A stretch of 64,000 bases of DNA from Methanothermobacter sp. CaT2. Its GTDB lineage: Archaea > Methanobacteriota > Methanobacteria > Methanobacteriales > Methanothermobacteraceae. Below, piece by piece: positions 18,180 through 27,575 of the stretch. The translations under genes and the position numbers were made by a program. The stretch's first letter is position 1; each line of letters starts with the position of its first letter. The notes beneath the pieces are model-generated. The model did not search any database. It was not told the DNA's origin and saw only the letters and a list, made by a program, of their open reading frames with translations. Location: assembly GCF_000828575.1 (NCBI RefSeq), contig NZ_AP011952.1, forward strand, positions 465,065 to 529,064. The letters run 5' to 3'.

Positions 18180-18878
18180 ATGACCATGATCAGTGAATTC
18201 TATCAGATATTTGGACAGCTGGTGTTCCTTGCAGGGGTGGGCATACTGGTTATGCTGGCTTCAAGCCTCTTCCTTGGGAGGCTCCTCCTGAATGAGGACA
18301 GACTTATATTCCCCAGGCTCCTCCTCATCACGGTCGACATGTTCTATGGACCATTCAAGAAGTTCTCAGAGACCCTTGGCCTCAACAGCCGCATAGTGGA
18401 CCAGATAGGTGTTGAGGTCAGGAACAAGATCAACGAGAAGCGGTTCAAATCCATAGACCCCCATGATAAGGCCCTTGTACTGCCACACTGCCTCAGAAAT
18501 CCCGAGTGCGAGGCCAGACTCGAAAGGACAGGGCTGATCTGCACCGGATGCAACAGGTGCATCATAGGGAAGATCAAGGAGAGGGCTGAGGCCATCGGAT
18601 ACACGGTCTTCGTGATACCCGGGTCAACCTTCATAAAGAAGATCGTGGAGGAGCACAGATTCAAGGCTGTCCTGGGGGTTGCATGCTACCAGGACCTGAA
18701 CCTCGCCATGATGAAGCTGTCGAAGTTCTCGCCCCAGGGTGTACCCCTCCTGAGGGACGGCTGCTTCAAGACAAAGGTGGACTTCAGGGCGGTCCTGCAG
18801 AAGATGGGAATAGAGGAGGAGCTAAGAAGACCAAGGGCCTGCATGAGCCAGGTCCCGGGGAAGACACCGGAGCAGTGA
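18180..18878 (+). CDS. DUF116 family membrane-associated protein
   Basis: A 232-residue DUF116 protein. One N-terminal membrane segment ([20 protein letters not shown]) is followed by a soluble domain with the family signature [13 protein letters not shown]...[13 protein letters not shown], a cysteine-rich, probably metal- or Fe-S-binding region (cysteines near 103, 109, 120, 123, 126). A later [12 protein letters not shown] and [10 protein letters not shown] are also typical. Biochemical function is unknown. No Shine-Dalgarno precedes the ATG; an AT-rich box (CTATTTTTAAG) about 35 nt upstream suggests a short leader. A TatD-like hydrolase gene follows after 4 nt. Confidence 0.88.
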   Translation: MTMISEFYQIFGQLVFLAGVGILVMLASSLFLGRLLLNEDRLIFPRLLLITVDMFYGPFKKFSETLGLNSRIVDQIGVEVRNKINEKRFKSIDPHDKALVLPHCLRNPECEARLERTGLICTGCNRCIIGKIKERAEAIGYTVFVIPGSTFIKKIVEEHRFKAVLGVACYQDLNLAMMKLSKFSPQGVPLLRDGCFKTKVDFRAVLQKMGIEEELRRPRACMSQVPGKTPEQ

Positions 18879-18882
18879 TAGG

Positions 18883-19716
18883 ATGGACATCCCCATCACC
18901 GATAACCACATACACGTTGACCCTGTTAACGGTGAGGGCCCGGTTGCAGTTGCAGAGAAATTCTACAGGGCAGGGGGCAGGCGGATGATAATCCCGAATA
19001 AGCCCTCCTGGACCATAAATGCAGGTACCGACTACCATAAAACCATGGACACGGTCCTGGGCTACGTTGAGATGATCAACAGGGAGACTGAAGTTGAGGC
19101 CCATGCAGTTGTGGGACTGCACCCTGCAGAGCTATCAAGGCTCCTTGAGGCCGGCCGTGAGATTGAGAGGGCTGAGGAGATGATCAGGGACGGGCTGGAA
19201 TACGCCCAGTCCCTGGTACTGGAGGGGAGGGCTGTGGCCATCGGCGAGGTCGGAAGGCCCCACTACCCGGTCAGTGAGGAGGAGCTCGCAGCCCATAACA
19301 GGCTCATGGTATATGCCATGGAACTTGCAGCCGAGGCTTCATGCCCTGTTCAGCTACACACCGAGAGCTCGGGCCCAGAGGAGTTCAGGGAATTTGCTGG
19401 TATGGCTGAAAGGGCTGGTATAAAGAAGCATATGGTTATAAAGCATTTCTCAGGGCCCTTTACAGCCCCTGAGGAGAACCATGGTCTCACTCCATCCCTC
19501 ATTGCCTCAAGGGAGGTTGTGAGGGATGGTATCAGGAAGGGGGGTCCTTTCCTGATGGAGACAGACTACCTTGATGATATCAGAAGGCCCGGTGCCGTCC
19601 TTGGTCCAAAAACAGTGCCAAGGAGGACCCTTGAATTTATCAATAAGGGGATCTTCACCGAGGAAGATGCCTACAGGATCCACGAGGAGACCGTTGAGAG
19701 GGTCTACGGGATCTAA
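18883..19716 (+). CDS. TatD-related metal-dependent hydrolase
   Basis: A 277-residue amidohydrolase-superfamily protein. The N-terminal metal motif is DNHIHVDP; further ligands are the glutamate in AIGEVGRPHY, histidine in VQLHTES, IKHFSG, and aspartate in FLMETDYLDD. This order matches TatD-like deoxyribonuclease/hydrolases, in a methanogen subfamily related to COG1099. A substrate cannot be assigned. It is 4 nt after the DUF116 stop, so the pair is an operon; the combination suggests a shared but unknown pathway. Confidence 0.85.
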   Translation: MDIPITDNHIHVDPVNGEGPVAVAEKFYRAGGRRMIIPNKPSWTINAGTDYHKTMDTVLGYVEMINRETEVEAHAVVGLHPAELSRLLEAGREIERAEEMIRDGLEYAQSLVLEGRAVAIGEVGRPHYPVSEEELAAHNRLMVYAMELAAEASCPVQLHTESSGPEEFREFAGMAERAGIKKHMVIKHFSGPFTAPEENHGLTPSLIASREVVRDGIRKGGPFLMETDYLDDIRRPGAVLGPKTVPRRTLEFINKGIFTEEDAYRIHEETVERVYGI

Positions 19717-20005
19717 ATGACTCCATTCTGCCTATCTTAAAAACCGTATATCAGGGGCTTAGCCCATCCCAGAGGAACAGAGCCGTGGATAAAGTTTTAA
19801 GCTACAATGGTTTTAAGATCCCTGATATTCCTTCAGTTATTCAGAGATTATTTCCTCCTATCCAACAGTACCCCGTCTTAACCTCGTTCTCACCTTACCG
19901 GTAGCAGCTTCGCAGCGTTTCTCTTTCAGAATATGGCCTTACTTCATTCAGATACATTCCGGGGCATGCAGTGAAATGTGGAGATTAAAAACAGAACCAG
20001 GGGGG
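19717..20005. other. Intergenic region between convergent genes
   Basis: About 290 bp with no ORF I can support. It lies between the ends of the TatD-like and VIT1-like genes, so no promoter is expected. A GGGGG/CCCCC stem at about 20002-20021 overlaps the end of the VIT1-like gene. No RNA gene was recognised. Confidence 0.5.
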
Positions 20006-20584
20006 TCAGTGCGAACCCCCGAGAAGCAGGCTCACCACCCCTATAAGTACCCCTATGACCACGACCTCAAGGCTCGTCCTTAAGATATTCTCCCTTGAAA
20101 CCCTTCCAAGGTATACTCCAAGGATTAAAAGGGCGATGAGGCAGAGCAGAAGCGTGACGATGGTGGCGGTTAACCTGTCATCTATCAAAAGGAAGGGCAG
20201 GACCGGTACAAAGGATCCCAGGAAGCTTGAGAACCCATGGGTGAACATGCTCATGTACACCCTCCTCCGGGCCTGCTGGTGGATGATGGTGTCATCGAGT
20301 TTACCCTCATCCATCATCATCTTCCTCTCAAGTTCACGCATGGTCCTGGTCTCCTCAGCCCTCTCACCAATGAATGAGCCGAAGGCATTGGACATTGCAA
20401 GGGCCACACCCCCACTGAGTCCTGTGAGGGCTATGAGGTAGTTATCCATGCTGAGACCGCCGGCACCTGCAACACCGCTTGCTGTCAGGGTGACACCCAT
20501 AACAGCCAGTATCCCATCAAGGGTGCCCAGGGCCACGTACCTGCTCATATTTATGTACTCATGAATAAATCCACGCACATCCAT
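20006..20584 (-). CDS. VIT1/CCC1-family metal transporter-like protein
   Basis: A 192-residue membrane protein related to vacuolar iron/manganese transporters (VIT1/CCC1, DUF125). The first segments, RYVALGTLDGILAVMGVTLTASG and GLSGGVALAMSNAFGSFIGERAEE, match TM1-TM2 of the family with the conserved small-residue helix. A cytosolic charged loop (RTMRELERKMMMDEGKLDD) precedes three further helices. The family exports Fe(II)/Mn(II) from the cytosol in eukaryotes; archaeal members are presumed metal exporters. It starts 22 nt downstream of the HMG-CoA reductase stop on the same strand, so it may be cotranscribed. Exact start is uncertain (ATG 20584 or the GTG two codons on). Confidence 0.8.
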   Translation of the reverse strand: MDVRGFIHEYINMSRYVALGTLDGILAVMGVTLTASGVAGAGGLSMDNYLIALTGLSGGVALAMSNAFGSFIGERAEETRTMRELERKMMMDEGKLDDTIIHQQARRRVYMSMFTHGFSSFLGSFVPVLPFLLIDDRLTATIVTLLLCLIALLILGVYLGRVSRENILRTSLEVVVIGVLIGVVSLLLGGSH

Positions 20585-20605
20585 CCCAGATCATCCACCT
20601 CTTAA

Positions 20606-21799
20606 TCATCCACGACCGAGTTCACTGTGTGCACGTGCAAGGTGACCCGCTGCAAGGGCACCCATCAGGGACAGCTCCCCTGCAAGAACAGCCCCTCCAA
20701 CTATCTCTGCAAACTCGTGGACCCTGCCTCCGCCCCTTACACCCATGATATCAAGGCACTCAGAGGCGGTTTCAAGTCCTGTGCCGCCGCCGACAGTTGC
20801 CAGGGGGACATCCGGGAGGTTCACCGCGAAGTAGAGGTCCCCTTTTCTCTCCTCTGCAATGGTAACCCCCAGACTTCCCTCGACTATGTGGGCCTCGTCC
20901 TGTCCTGTTGCAAGGAATATGGCCCCTATTATGTTGGCGTAATGTGCATTGAAGCCCATGCTACCTGCTGCTGCTGAACCGATGAGGTTCTTGGCTGTGT
21001 TAACCTCGACAACGGCCTCAGGCGTTGTTTTAAGGACAGACTCGACCATCTCGCCGGGTACCGTGATCTCGGCTGTTATACTCTTACCCCTCCCCTCTAT
21101 GAGGTTAACGGCGGCGGGCTTCTTGTCGGTGCAGAGGTTACCGCTCAGTGCTATCACATGGGCCCCGGTCTCCCTGGTGAGGAGTTCAAGGGCCCTCTCG
21201 GTTGCAATGGTTACCATGTTCATCCCCATGCTGTCGCCGGTTGTGTAGACGAAGCGTGGGTAGACGTAGGAGCCGACCACCATAACAGGGTCTATCTTAA
21301 CGAGCTTACCATGCCTGGTTGTGGATTCTGCCTCCTCCCTGAGGGCATCAATGTTCTCGTAGATCCATTCCCTCAGTCTGAGGGCCTCAACCACTGATCC
21401 AGTCCTTATGACGGGTGCGCGGGTCATTGAGTCGCCCGTCACCCTGACGGTGGCCCCTCCGGCCCGTGTGATCACCGAGCACCCCCTGTTCACCGATGCG
21501 ACGAGGGCACCCTCAGATGTTGCCAGGGGAACATAGTATTCACCGTCTGCGTGTTCACCCCTCACAGTGAGTGGCCCCGCCACTCCCAGGGGGATCTGCA
21601 CAGCCCCTATGGGGTTCTCTATGTTCCTCCTTGAGGCGCGCTCCATATCCATGGTGTAGTTTGAGACGTGTTCAAGTTTAACCCCGCAGGTCCTCTCAAT
21701 GAACTCCCTTCTTATTCTGACGGCCTCATCCACCGGGACGTGCCTTTCGATCTCGTAGAGTTTGATCCTCCCCTCCATGAGGTCATCCATGATTGACAT
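20606..21799 (-). CDS. hmgA: 3-hydroxy-3-methylglutaryl-CoA reductase (class I)
   Basis: Reduces HMG-CoA to mevalonate with NADPH, the committed step toward isoprenoid membrane lipids. The 397-residue protein is the soluble catalytic core, as in other archaea. Visible catalytic segments are TSEGALVASVNRG (catalytic Glu), TDKKPAAVN (Lys), NTAKNLIGSAAAGSMGFNAHYANI, GGGTGLETASECL and the C-terminal ALAAGHLARAHSELGRG carrying the catalytic His. The ATG overlaps the sucD stop by one base (TGATG), so it is translationally coupled to succinyl-CoA synthetase alpha. Confidence 0.96.
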   Translation of the reverse strand: MSIMDDLMEGRIKLYEIERHVPVDEAVRIRREFIERTCGVKLEHVSNYTMDMERASRRNIENPIGAVQIPLGVAGPLTVRGEHADGEYYVPLATSEGALVASVNRGCSVITRAGGATVRVTGDSMTRAPVIRTGSVVEALRLREWIYENIDALREEAESTTRHGKLVKIDPVMVVGSYVYPRFVYTTGDSMGMNMVTIATERALELLTRETGAHVIALSGNLCTDKKPAAVNLIEGRGKSITAEITVPGEMVESVLKTTPEAVVEVNTAKNLIGSAAAGSMGFNAHYANIIGAIFLATGQDEAHIVEGSLGVTIAEERKGDLYFAVNLPDVPLATVGGGTGLETASECLDIMGVRGGGRVHEFAEIVGGAVLAGELSLMGALAAGHLARAHSELGRG

Positions 21800-22665
21800 C
21801 AGCCCACCCCCATGTGGGCCCTGATCTCATGGACTATGGCTGATGGCCTGTCAACAACCACTGCCCCGGCCGCCTCCAGGGCCTCCCTCTTGCTGCTGGC
21901 GGTTCCTGTGCCGCCCTCGATTATTGCCCCTGCATGTCCCATCCGCTTACCTGGGGGTGCAGTTGCACCTGATATGAAGGCGAAAACAGGCTTTGACATC
22001 TCCTCTATGTAACTGGCAGCCCTCTCCTCTGCGTCCCCGCCGATCTCACCTATCAGGACGACGGCTTCTGTATCGGGGTCATCCTCGAATCTTTCAAGTA
22101 CATCCACGAATCCGAGTCCTGTTACAGGGTCCCCCCCGATACCCACACATGTACTCTGGCCGAATCCTGCCTCTGTGAGCTGGGCTGCAAATTCATAGGT
22201 CAGTGTGCCGCTCCTTGAGACTATGCCTATGCTTCCCTCGCTGAATATGTGGGTGGGCATTATGCCAAGCTTCCCGACACCCGGAGTGATTATGCCGGGG
22301 GTGTTGGGGCCTATAACCGTCTTACCCATCCTAGAGGCGTACTCCATTATCTGCATGGAGTCATGGACAGGTATGTGCTCGGTTATTATTACAACAAGGT
22401 CCAGATGTTTTATTGATTCAAAGGCCGCGTCCTTTGCGAAGGGTGCAGGTACAAATATTATGGATGCATTGACATCGGTCTCCTCGGTGACCTCCTCCAC
22501 CGAGTTGTAGACATCCACGCCAAGGAACTCCTGGCCGCCCTTACCGGGCGTAACACCCGCCACTATGCGGGTTCCATAGTCGAGCATCTGTTTAGTGTGG
22601 AATGATCCCTGTTTACCTGTTATGCCCTGAACAAGGCACCTGGTATCCTCATCAAGCAGTATCAT
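21799..22665 (-). CDS. sucD: Succinyl-CoA synthetase (ADP-forming) alpha subunit
   Basis: A 288-residue alpha subunit that carries the phosphohistidine intermediate. The CoA-binding Rossmann fold starts [20 protein letters not shown]; the ligase domain has [20 protein letters not shown] and the active-site histidine in [23 protein letters not shown] 22665 is preferred over 22680 because GGGG stands 7 nt before it and homologues start there. In methanogens the enzyme belongs to the incomplete reductive TCA branch. The beta subunit gene is not in this window. Its product and HMG-CoA reductase share a transcript. Confidence 0.94.
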   Translation of the reverse strand: MILLDEDTRCLVQGITGKQGSFHTKQMLDYGTRIVAGVTPGKGGQEFLGVDVYNSVEEVTEETDVNASIIFVPAPFAKDAAFESIKHLDLVVIITEHIPVHDSMQIMEYASRMGKTVIGPNTPGIITPGVGKLGIMPTHIFSEGSIGIVSRSGTLTYEFAAQLTEAGFGQSTCVGIGGDPVTGLGFVDVLERFEDDPDTEAVVLIGEIGGDAEERAASYIEEMSKPVFAFISGATAPPGKRMGHAGAIIEGGTGTASSKREALEAAGAVVVDRPSAIVHEIRAHMGVG

Positions 22666-22702
22666 GATTGATCCCCTCATCCTTTCTTTTGTGGTCTGAA
22701 AT

Positions 22703-22772
22703 ATTTAATTATGCTCATGAAGAGCCGTTCAGGAGAAGTGTTTAATTATGATAGAGTTCTGAAGAGCCCTTC
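22703..22772. repeat. Decayed direct duplication upstream of sucD
   Basis: TTTAATTATG recurs at 22704 and 22741, and GAAGAGCCgTTCA/GAAGAGCCcTTCA follow each, so about 35 bp of the sucD promoter side appears twice with mismatches. Confidence 0.55.
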
Positions 22773-22820
22773 ACAATTAAGGATAATATGACTCCACATC
22801 GGTGGAGGTCACTGAAAAAA

Positions 22821-23552
22821 TCATAAAACCCTCAGTATCCTCGTCCTCTCCTCAAAGGGTACTGCGAGGTCTATGAGGTTACCGTTAAGGAAGGCTGTGG
22901 CTGAAACTATGACGCTGCCGGGTATTACATATGATGGTGAGCCCCTCCTTACAAGGTGGACGTTCTTATGGCCGAGTGCAGCGCCGAGCATCGCCCCTGC
23001 TGCAACGCCAACACTCTCAATGTCCTCTATGGTCGCAGCAACCACCGGGTCGTCGGTCTTATCAGATACATAGCCCACCCCGGGGATTTCACGGACACCC
23101 GGCCTTATCTCCTGGCTCACATCGGTAACCCCATCCATGCCCCTGGCTGCGGCTATGGCAGAATTTGCAACGTCAGCCACGAAGTCTTCACCACCATAGG
23201 TGTCAAATGCCAGTATAACTGCATCCGGGTACCTGTCCTGCCGTACAGCTGCCTCTGCATATGATATGCCCTCCCCCGCGCCGTCTGGTTCATCTGATAT
23301 CCCCTCAAGGTCTCCCAGGCTCTCTGATGAATCCCTGAGTATCTCAACTATGGCCCTGTTCACGGTCTCAAGCATGTCATCCTCCACGAAGGCACTTATA
23401 ACAACGTCGTCGCCGGTTATGTTTGTCAGTGCCGCGCTCTCTGCACCCGCATCAAGAAGTCCCGGTATGGAGGCCTCAAGGGATGCTATAAGTTCCCTGC
23501 TGCAGCTCGTATCGTTATCTGATATATCTGCACCTATGGAAGTTATCTTCAA
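22821..23552 (-). CDS. Conserved methanogen protein of unknown function
   Basis: A 243-residue soluble protein that I cannot name. TTG 23552 is chosen because AGGTG lies exactly 5 nt before it, giving MKITSIGADISDND...; the GTG nine bases earlier is part of that ribosome site. The N-terminal half (CSRELIASLEASIPGLL, FVEDDMLETVNRAIVEIL) is alpha/beta; the C-terminal half has glycine-rich segments (VAAGAMLGAALGHKNVHLVRRG and SYVIPGSVIVSATAFLNGN) suggestive of a nucleotide or cofactor site. Codon use matches neighbours. It stands alone, divergent from aroD. Confidence 0.72.
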   Translation of the reverse strand: MKITSIGADISDNDTSCSRELIASLEASIPGLLDAGAESAALTNITGDDVVISAFVEDDMLETVNRAIVEILRDSSESLGDLEGISDEPDGAGEGISYAEAAVRQDRYPDAVILAFDTYGGEDFVADVANSAIAAARGMDGVTDVSQEIRPGVREIPGVGYVSDKTDDPVVAATIEDIESVGVAAGAMLGAALGHKNVHLVRRGSPSYVIPGSVIVSATAFLNGNLIDLAVPFEERTRILRVL

Positions 23553-23782
23553 AACGATCACCTATACCTAATTTGAGCTGCCTGAATAAATAGTTTAGAG
23601 GGGACCTCATCTCATGGGGATGGGGAACTGGAGGGAGGCATGTAAATATATGGGAGGGCTGGCCTCAGAGGGTATCAGCGCTCCCCTCAAAAAATTATTT
23701 TATATCAAAAGGGACATAAAGAATCACACTAAAATCTTTAGTTCTCTGAAGACTCCAAAAAAGTGTGGGAGAAATATTTCAC

Positions 23783-24448
23783 ATGAACACAAAGATCTGT
23801 GTCCCTGTATTTGAGAAGACAGCCCCGGAGGTTACTGAGTCAGCCGGGAGGGCCATTGATGCAGGTGCGGATATCCTTGAAATAAGAATTGATGGCCTCC
23901 AGAATCCTGGAGAAGTTAATATCAGGGAACTCATAGAGGATATAGGGTTCCCTGTGATTGCAACCAACCGATCACCTGTCGAGGGTGGTCATTTCAGTGG
24001 CAGCGAGGATGAAAGAATAAAGCTGCTGATGGCTGCCGCTGAGGTCGCCGACTTCGTGGATATTGAACTCAGCAGTGCCCGTGAGGACATAGAGCGGGTC
24101 ACAGGGAGTGCCAGGAGAAGCATCGTATCCTACCATAACTTCAGGGAGACGCCCTCACTGGAGGCCCTCCTGAGGATCGTCAGGATGGCTAAGGAGATGG
24201 GTGACATCGCCAAGGTAGCTGTGATGCCAGAGAACCTGGCAGACACCCTGGTGGTACTCCAGCTCCTCACATTTGAGGAGGACACTGTGGCAATATCCAT
24301 GGGGGAACTCGGTAAATACACGAGGGTTGCAGCCGCCCTCTTTGGCTCACCCATCACCTTCGCATCAATGGGGAGGGGGACAGCCCCGGGACAGATGGAT
24401 GTTGATGTAACCCGGAAAATGATTAGAGAACTCATGCCGGAGGATTGA
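23783..24448 (+). CDS. aroD: 3-dehydroquinate dehydratase, type I
   Basis: Dehydrates 3-dehydroquinate to 3-dehydroshikimate by a Schiff-base mechanism. The 221-residue TIM barrel starts MNTKICVPVFEKT; EIRIDGL is the conserved substrate site, SYHNFRETP has the general-base histidine, and AKVAVMPEN carries the Schiff-base lysine. FASMGRGTAPGQ is the C-terminal loop. ATG 23783 is preferred to GTG 23765 since the family starts at this point. A TATA-like ATTTTATATC lies about 85 nt upstream. The next gene begins 2 nt after its stop. Confidence 0.95.
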   Translation: MNTKICVPVFEKTAPEVTESAGRAIDAGADILEIRIDGLQNPGEVNIRELIEDIGFPVIATNRSPVEGGHFSGSEDERIKLLMAAAEVADFVDIELSSAREDIERVTGSARRSIVSYHNFRETPSLEALLRIVRMAKEMGDIAKVAVMPENLADTLVVLQLLTFEEDTVAISMGELGKYTRVAAALFGSPITFASMGRGTAPGQMDVDVTRKMIRELMPED

Positions 24449-24450
24449 CC

Positions 24451-25065
24451 ATGAAGAAGGTTCTGATTGCCATTGCAGTGCTTGCTATCATCGCGGTTTC
24501 AGGTGCATTTTACTACCTTGATCATGTGGATTCTGTTGACATAACCATAAAGACCGATGGTGTTAACATCACCGTTGAGGCCGACACCATCTTCTTCCAG
24601 AAGGTCCCCGCAGGGATGGAGCAGGAGATAGGGGACTACATGGCGGATGTCATCAATGACCCTGACAGCACCGTTGAATCAATAAAAAAGGACGTTACTG
24701 ACATAGCAGAGAGGTACGGTTACAGGGAGGTTAACGTCAGGATAGAGTCACAGTTCGGTGTTGACCAGCTCCCAATGCCGGCCGTTGTGAGCGGTGACTC
24801 AATGTATCCAACACTGAAGGACGGCCAGGACCTCATAGTCCTCAAGACAGACAGGTACAGCGTGGGGGACATAGTAATAGCAAGGCACCCTGAATACGGC
24901 CTCATTGTGAAGAGGGTCGGCAAGATCGAACCTGAAAGGGTCTACCTGATGAGTGATAACAAGAAGGTTGAACGCATCTACACTCCGACCTCCGTTATTG
25001 TGAGAACACCCCTGAACACCTGGGTTCCAAGGTCAGCCATTGTGGGTGTTGTGAAGGAGTACTGA
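24451..25065 (+). CDS. Membrane-anchored S26/S24-type signal-peptidase-like protein
   Basis: A 204-residue protein with an N-terminal membrane helix (VLIAIAVLAIIAVSGAFYYL), a domain of about 80 residues, then a peptidase S24/S26 fold. The catalytic serine lies in VVSGDSMYPTLKDGQ, and the general-base lysine is in LIVKRVGKI. This Ser/Lys dyad is typical of type I signal peptidases, but the protein is longer at the N-terminal side than archaeal signal peptidases, so a specialised peptidase is possible. GGAGG stands 7 nt before ATG 24451, within the aroD end, so it is coupled to aroD. No functional link to shikimate synthesis is evident. Confidence 0.85.
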   Translation: MKKVLIAIAVLAIIAVSGAFYYLDHVDSVDITIKTDGVNITVEADTIFFQKVPAGMEQEIGDYMADVINDPDSTVESIKKDVTDIAERYGYREVNVRIESQFGVDQLPMPAVVSGDSMYPTLKDGQDLIVLKTDRYSVGDIVIARHPEYGLIVKRVGKIEPERVYLMSDNKKVERIYTPTSVIVRTPLNTWVPRSAIVGVVKEY

Positions 25066-25290
25066 AACCCTTTCTGGACCTCCAGAATCAGAGATTCCCA
25101 GCAACATTATTTTTTGATGACACCATCTTCCTTTTTGAGGACATACCTTCTCTGTCTCAACACCATGGTGACTCACTCTATGGATCTGCAGCTAATCTAG
25201 ATCCAGGTACTGAAAAACCGTTTCAAAGAACTCAAATTCAAAAAAAATTGATGAACTCAGACAATTCCCTCAGAGAAAGATAAAAAAGAA

Positions 25291-26262
25291 TCAGGTGAAT
25301 TTGGACAGCCTCTCAACCCTCTTAAGCATGTTCGGGTGTGTTGATAACAGTTCAAGGATCCTTGCACCCAGTCCGACCTTAACTCCACCGTATTTTATCC
25401 TCTGGAGTTCAGCGAGGTCTATGGTCCCATCCATGTTCATGTCAAGCTGGCGGAGGTCCTCTATCTCACCGTACGCCGCTGACACATCATTCAGGAAGAA
25501 GGCCTTGACACCCTCGACCTGTTTCAGGTCGTCCCTGTTGAACTGGGCTGAGCCGTAGACAAGCTTGTAGAGTGCGCTTGCAAGTTTGTGTGGCTGACCA
25601 CCAATCTCCACACTACCCTGGTCAGCGTAGTACTCCCTTGTCCTTGATATGAAGAGTACTATGAGCTGGCCTATGAAGTATGCGAGGAGGGCTGCAATAC
25701 CCACCAGATTTGCCTCATCATCCCTGCTGAAGACCGTGCTCCAGAATATGTAGTAGCATATGAGGGGGACGGCGCTCACCAGGGTCATGACTATCATGTC
25801 GCTGTGCTTTATATGGGATATCTCATGTCCGAGGACTGCCCTCAGTTCCTCCTCATCAAGAAGGTTGAGTATCCCCCGGGTCACGCACACCCTTCCATCA
25901 GCCTTTGTTCTTCCGAAGGCGAATGCGTTGGGCAATGCGATCTCCGCTATTCCGACCCTTGGTTTGGGTATGCCGGCCCTTCGTGCAAGTTCATCGACCA
26001 TTGCATGCAGTCGGGGTGCTTCTGCTTCGCTCACGTAGTGGACGTTCATTGTGAGTTCCACTATCTTCGGGGAGATGAGGTACTGCAGGAATATCACTCC
26101 GAAACCCAGGAGGGCATAGAAGAGTGGTCCTCCAAGTCCCAGGATGGATCCTACGACCATGAGTATCGCATAGATCAATCCGAATAAAAGTACTGTCGCC
26201 AGGAACATTCTGAGCTTCAGTTTCCATGTGCTGAGTCTTCTCATTTTGGCTTTTTCCTCCAT
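25291..26262 (-). CDS. htpX: HtpX-type membrane zinc metalloprotease with an EF-hand loop
   Basis: A 323-residue M48 family protease that degrades damaged membrane proteins. Two N-terminal helices precede the zinc motif VLGHEISHIKHSD; a second hydrophobic pair follows, then the glutamate ligand in SRTREYYADQGSVE. Unusually, residues about 274-285 form a textbook EF-hand loop, DMNMDGTIDLAE, with acidic or amide residues at positions 1, 3, 5, 9 and 12 and glycine at 6. This suggests calcium binding near the C-terminal active-site flap. Start could be ATG 26262 or 26244 (MRRLSTWKLKLRMF). Gene stands alone. Confidence 0.9.
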   Translation of the reverse strand: MEEKAKMRRLSTWKLKLRMFLATVLLFGLIYAILMVVGSILGLGGPLFYALLGFGVIFLQYLISPKIVELTMNVHYVSEAEAPRLHAMVDELARRAGIPKPRVGIAEIALPNAFAFGRTKADGRVCVTRGILNLLDEEELRAVLGHEISHIKHSDMIVMTLVSAVPLICYYIFWSTVFSRDDEANLVGIAALLAYFIGQLIVLFISRTREYYADQGSVEIGGQPHKLASALYKLVYGSAQFNRDDLKQVEGVKAFFLNDVSAAYGEIEDLRQLDMNMDGTIDLAELQRIKYGGVKVGLGARILELLSTHPNMLKRVERLSKFT

Positions 26263-26478
26263 CGAGCCATTAGTTACAAAGTGTTATTTTATTATGTGAT
26301 GATATAAATCTTTTGTTATTATTGTAAGGTATGGAGGGCCCTGAATATGGAGGTTCCTGACTGTAAGCACGGTAGCCGGGATCCGCATGTAGCATAGCAC
26401 CCCGACCAAAGAGACCATTCCCTGAGACCCAAAGTTTATTAAATATTAAAGTATATTTCATATTAAGGGGATGATAAT

Positions 26479-27435
26479 ATCAGGAATCTATGGAAAGTTC
26501 TAATGTTAGTGACCATCTTTGCCCTTATCGGATCCAGTCAGGCCGTCCAGATAGGCAATACAAGTTACGGCTATGTTGAGAAGGACTACTACGGTAACCA
26601 GAGCTCCAATGAGACCATAGGACTCATAATAGGGGTTCATCCCCGTGAGTCAGGTATACATGAAGCCGTGAGGAAGACCCTCCAGACCTCAAACCTCACA
26701 AAAAGATACGTCCTCTACAGCGTCCATGTGACATCCAATGCCTACGACTACTCGAAGGGCCGTATGAACGGCCAGCTACTTGCAAGGAACTTCATTGTAC
26801 CTGATGTAAAGAATGAGAAGCCCATGCTGGTCATTGACTGCCATGAAAACCTTTACCGTCAGAGTGGATACGCATACCCCCGCTTCCTCTATGTGATCTC
26901 AGAGAACCTTGCAACCATAAATTACACGGAACAGATAGTATCCAGGATGGGCTTCCTGAGAGTATATACACCCCCAAAGGCAACGAGTCCTCAGTACGTG
27001 ACAGTGCCGATAGCCTCACAGGGATACAGCACCATAATATATGAGACCTATAAATATGACAGCCAGTCAAGAAAGCTCAGCGACGCAGGTATGTTCATAT
27101 CATGCCTTGAAAGCCTCAGAACCTACATTTCAAGGGGTATAAACATCACTTCAAGTAGCCCGGCTGCGGGAGCTGTAACCTCAAGGAGGCCGATAATAAG
27201 GGTCACCTTCTCAAAGACAATAAAACCTGGAAGGTACTGGAGCAGGGTAACCCTCAAAAACAGGTATGGTAAATCTGTGAGGGTCAGGACATGGGTTTCC
27301 GGTAACACCCTCTATGTGAAACCAGTCTACAGGCTATCCCGGAACAGCTGGTACACCCTCACCATACCGGCCGGTGCACTGGTTGACGCCCCAGAGAATA
27401 AATGGACGCTTAGGTTCAGGACCGGGAGAAGATAG
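26479..27435 (+). CDS. Secreted M14-like carboxypeptidase/amidase with C-terminal Ig-like domain
   Basis: ATG 26503 would give a signal peptide lacking its basic end, while the upstream frame adds RNLWKVLM. The only codon at normal distance from the SD (GGGGATG then 5 nt) is ATC 26479, so a rare ATC start is likely (318 residues). The catalytic domain (about 40-230) has IIGVHPRESGIHEAV, with the HxxE zinc pair, LVIDCHEN with the third ligand, and a candidate general-base glutamate in IIYETYKYD. Residues from ITSSSPAAGAVTSRRPIIRVTFSKTI to the end are a Big_5 Ig-like domain. It may act on surface peptides or pseudomurein; substrate is a guess. Confidence 0.78.
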   Translation: MRNLWKVLMLVTIFALIGSSQAVQIGNTSYGYVEKDYYGNQSSNETIGLIIGVHPRESGIHEAVRKTLQTSNLTKRYVLYSVHVTSNAYDYSKGRMNGQLLARNFIVPDVKNEKPMLVIDCHENLYRQSGYAYPRFLYVISENLATINYTEQIVSRMGFLRVYTPPKATSPQYVTVPIASQGYSTIIYETYKYDSQSRKLSDAGMFISCLESLRTYISRGINITSSSPAAGAVTSRRPIIRVTFSKTIKPGRYWSRVTLKNRYGKSVRVRTWVSGNTLYVKPVYRLSRNSWYTLTIPAGALVDAPENKWTLRFRTGRR

Positions 27436-27575
27436 GGTAGAAAAAACCATTCTTCATTTATTTTTTAGAATTGTTCTAATGATGGATATGTAAGCCTAGA
27501 GAATCGTTGGGAGATCTTTTCTTTTTCTGGATTATAAAACTGCAGGATAAAAGCGCTTCTGTGCTGTTTTCTACA

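Noticed and set aside
20000-20021. GGGGG/CCCCC stem as a terminator
   Set aside because: It lies inside the coding end of the VIT1-like gene and lacks a T-run on either side.
23614-23814. 66-codon plus-strand frame upstream of aroD
   Set aside because: No ribosome site and overlaps the aroD start; contains the aroD promoter.
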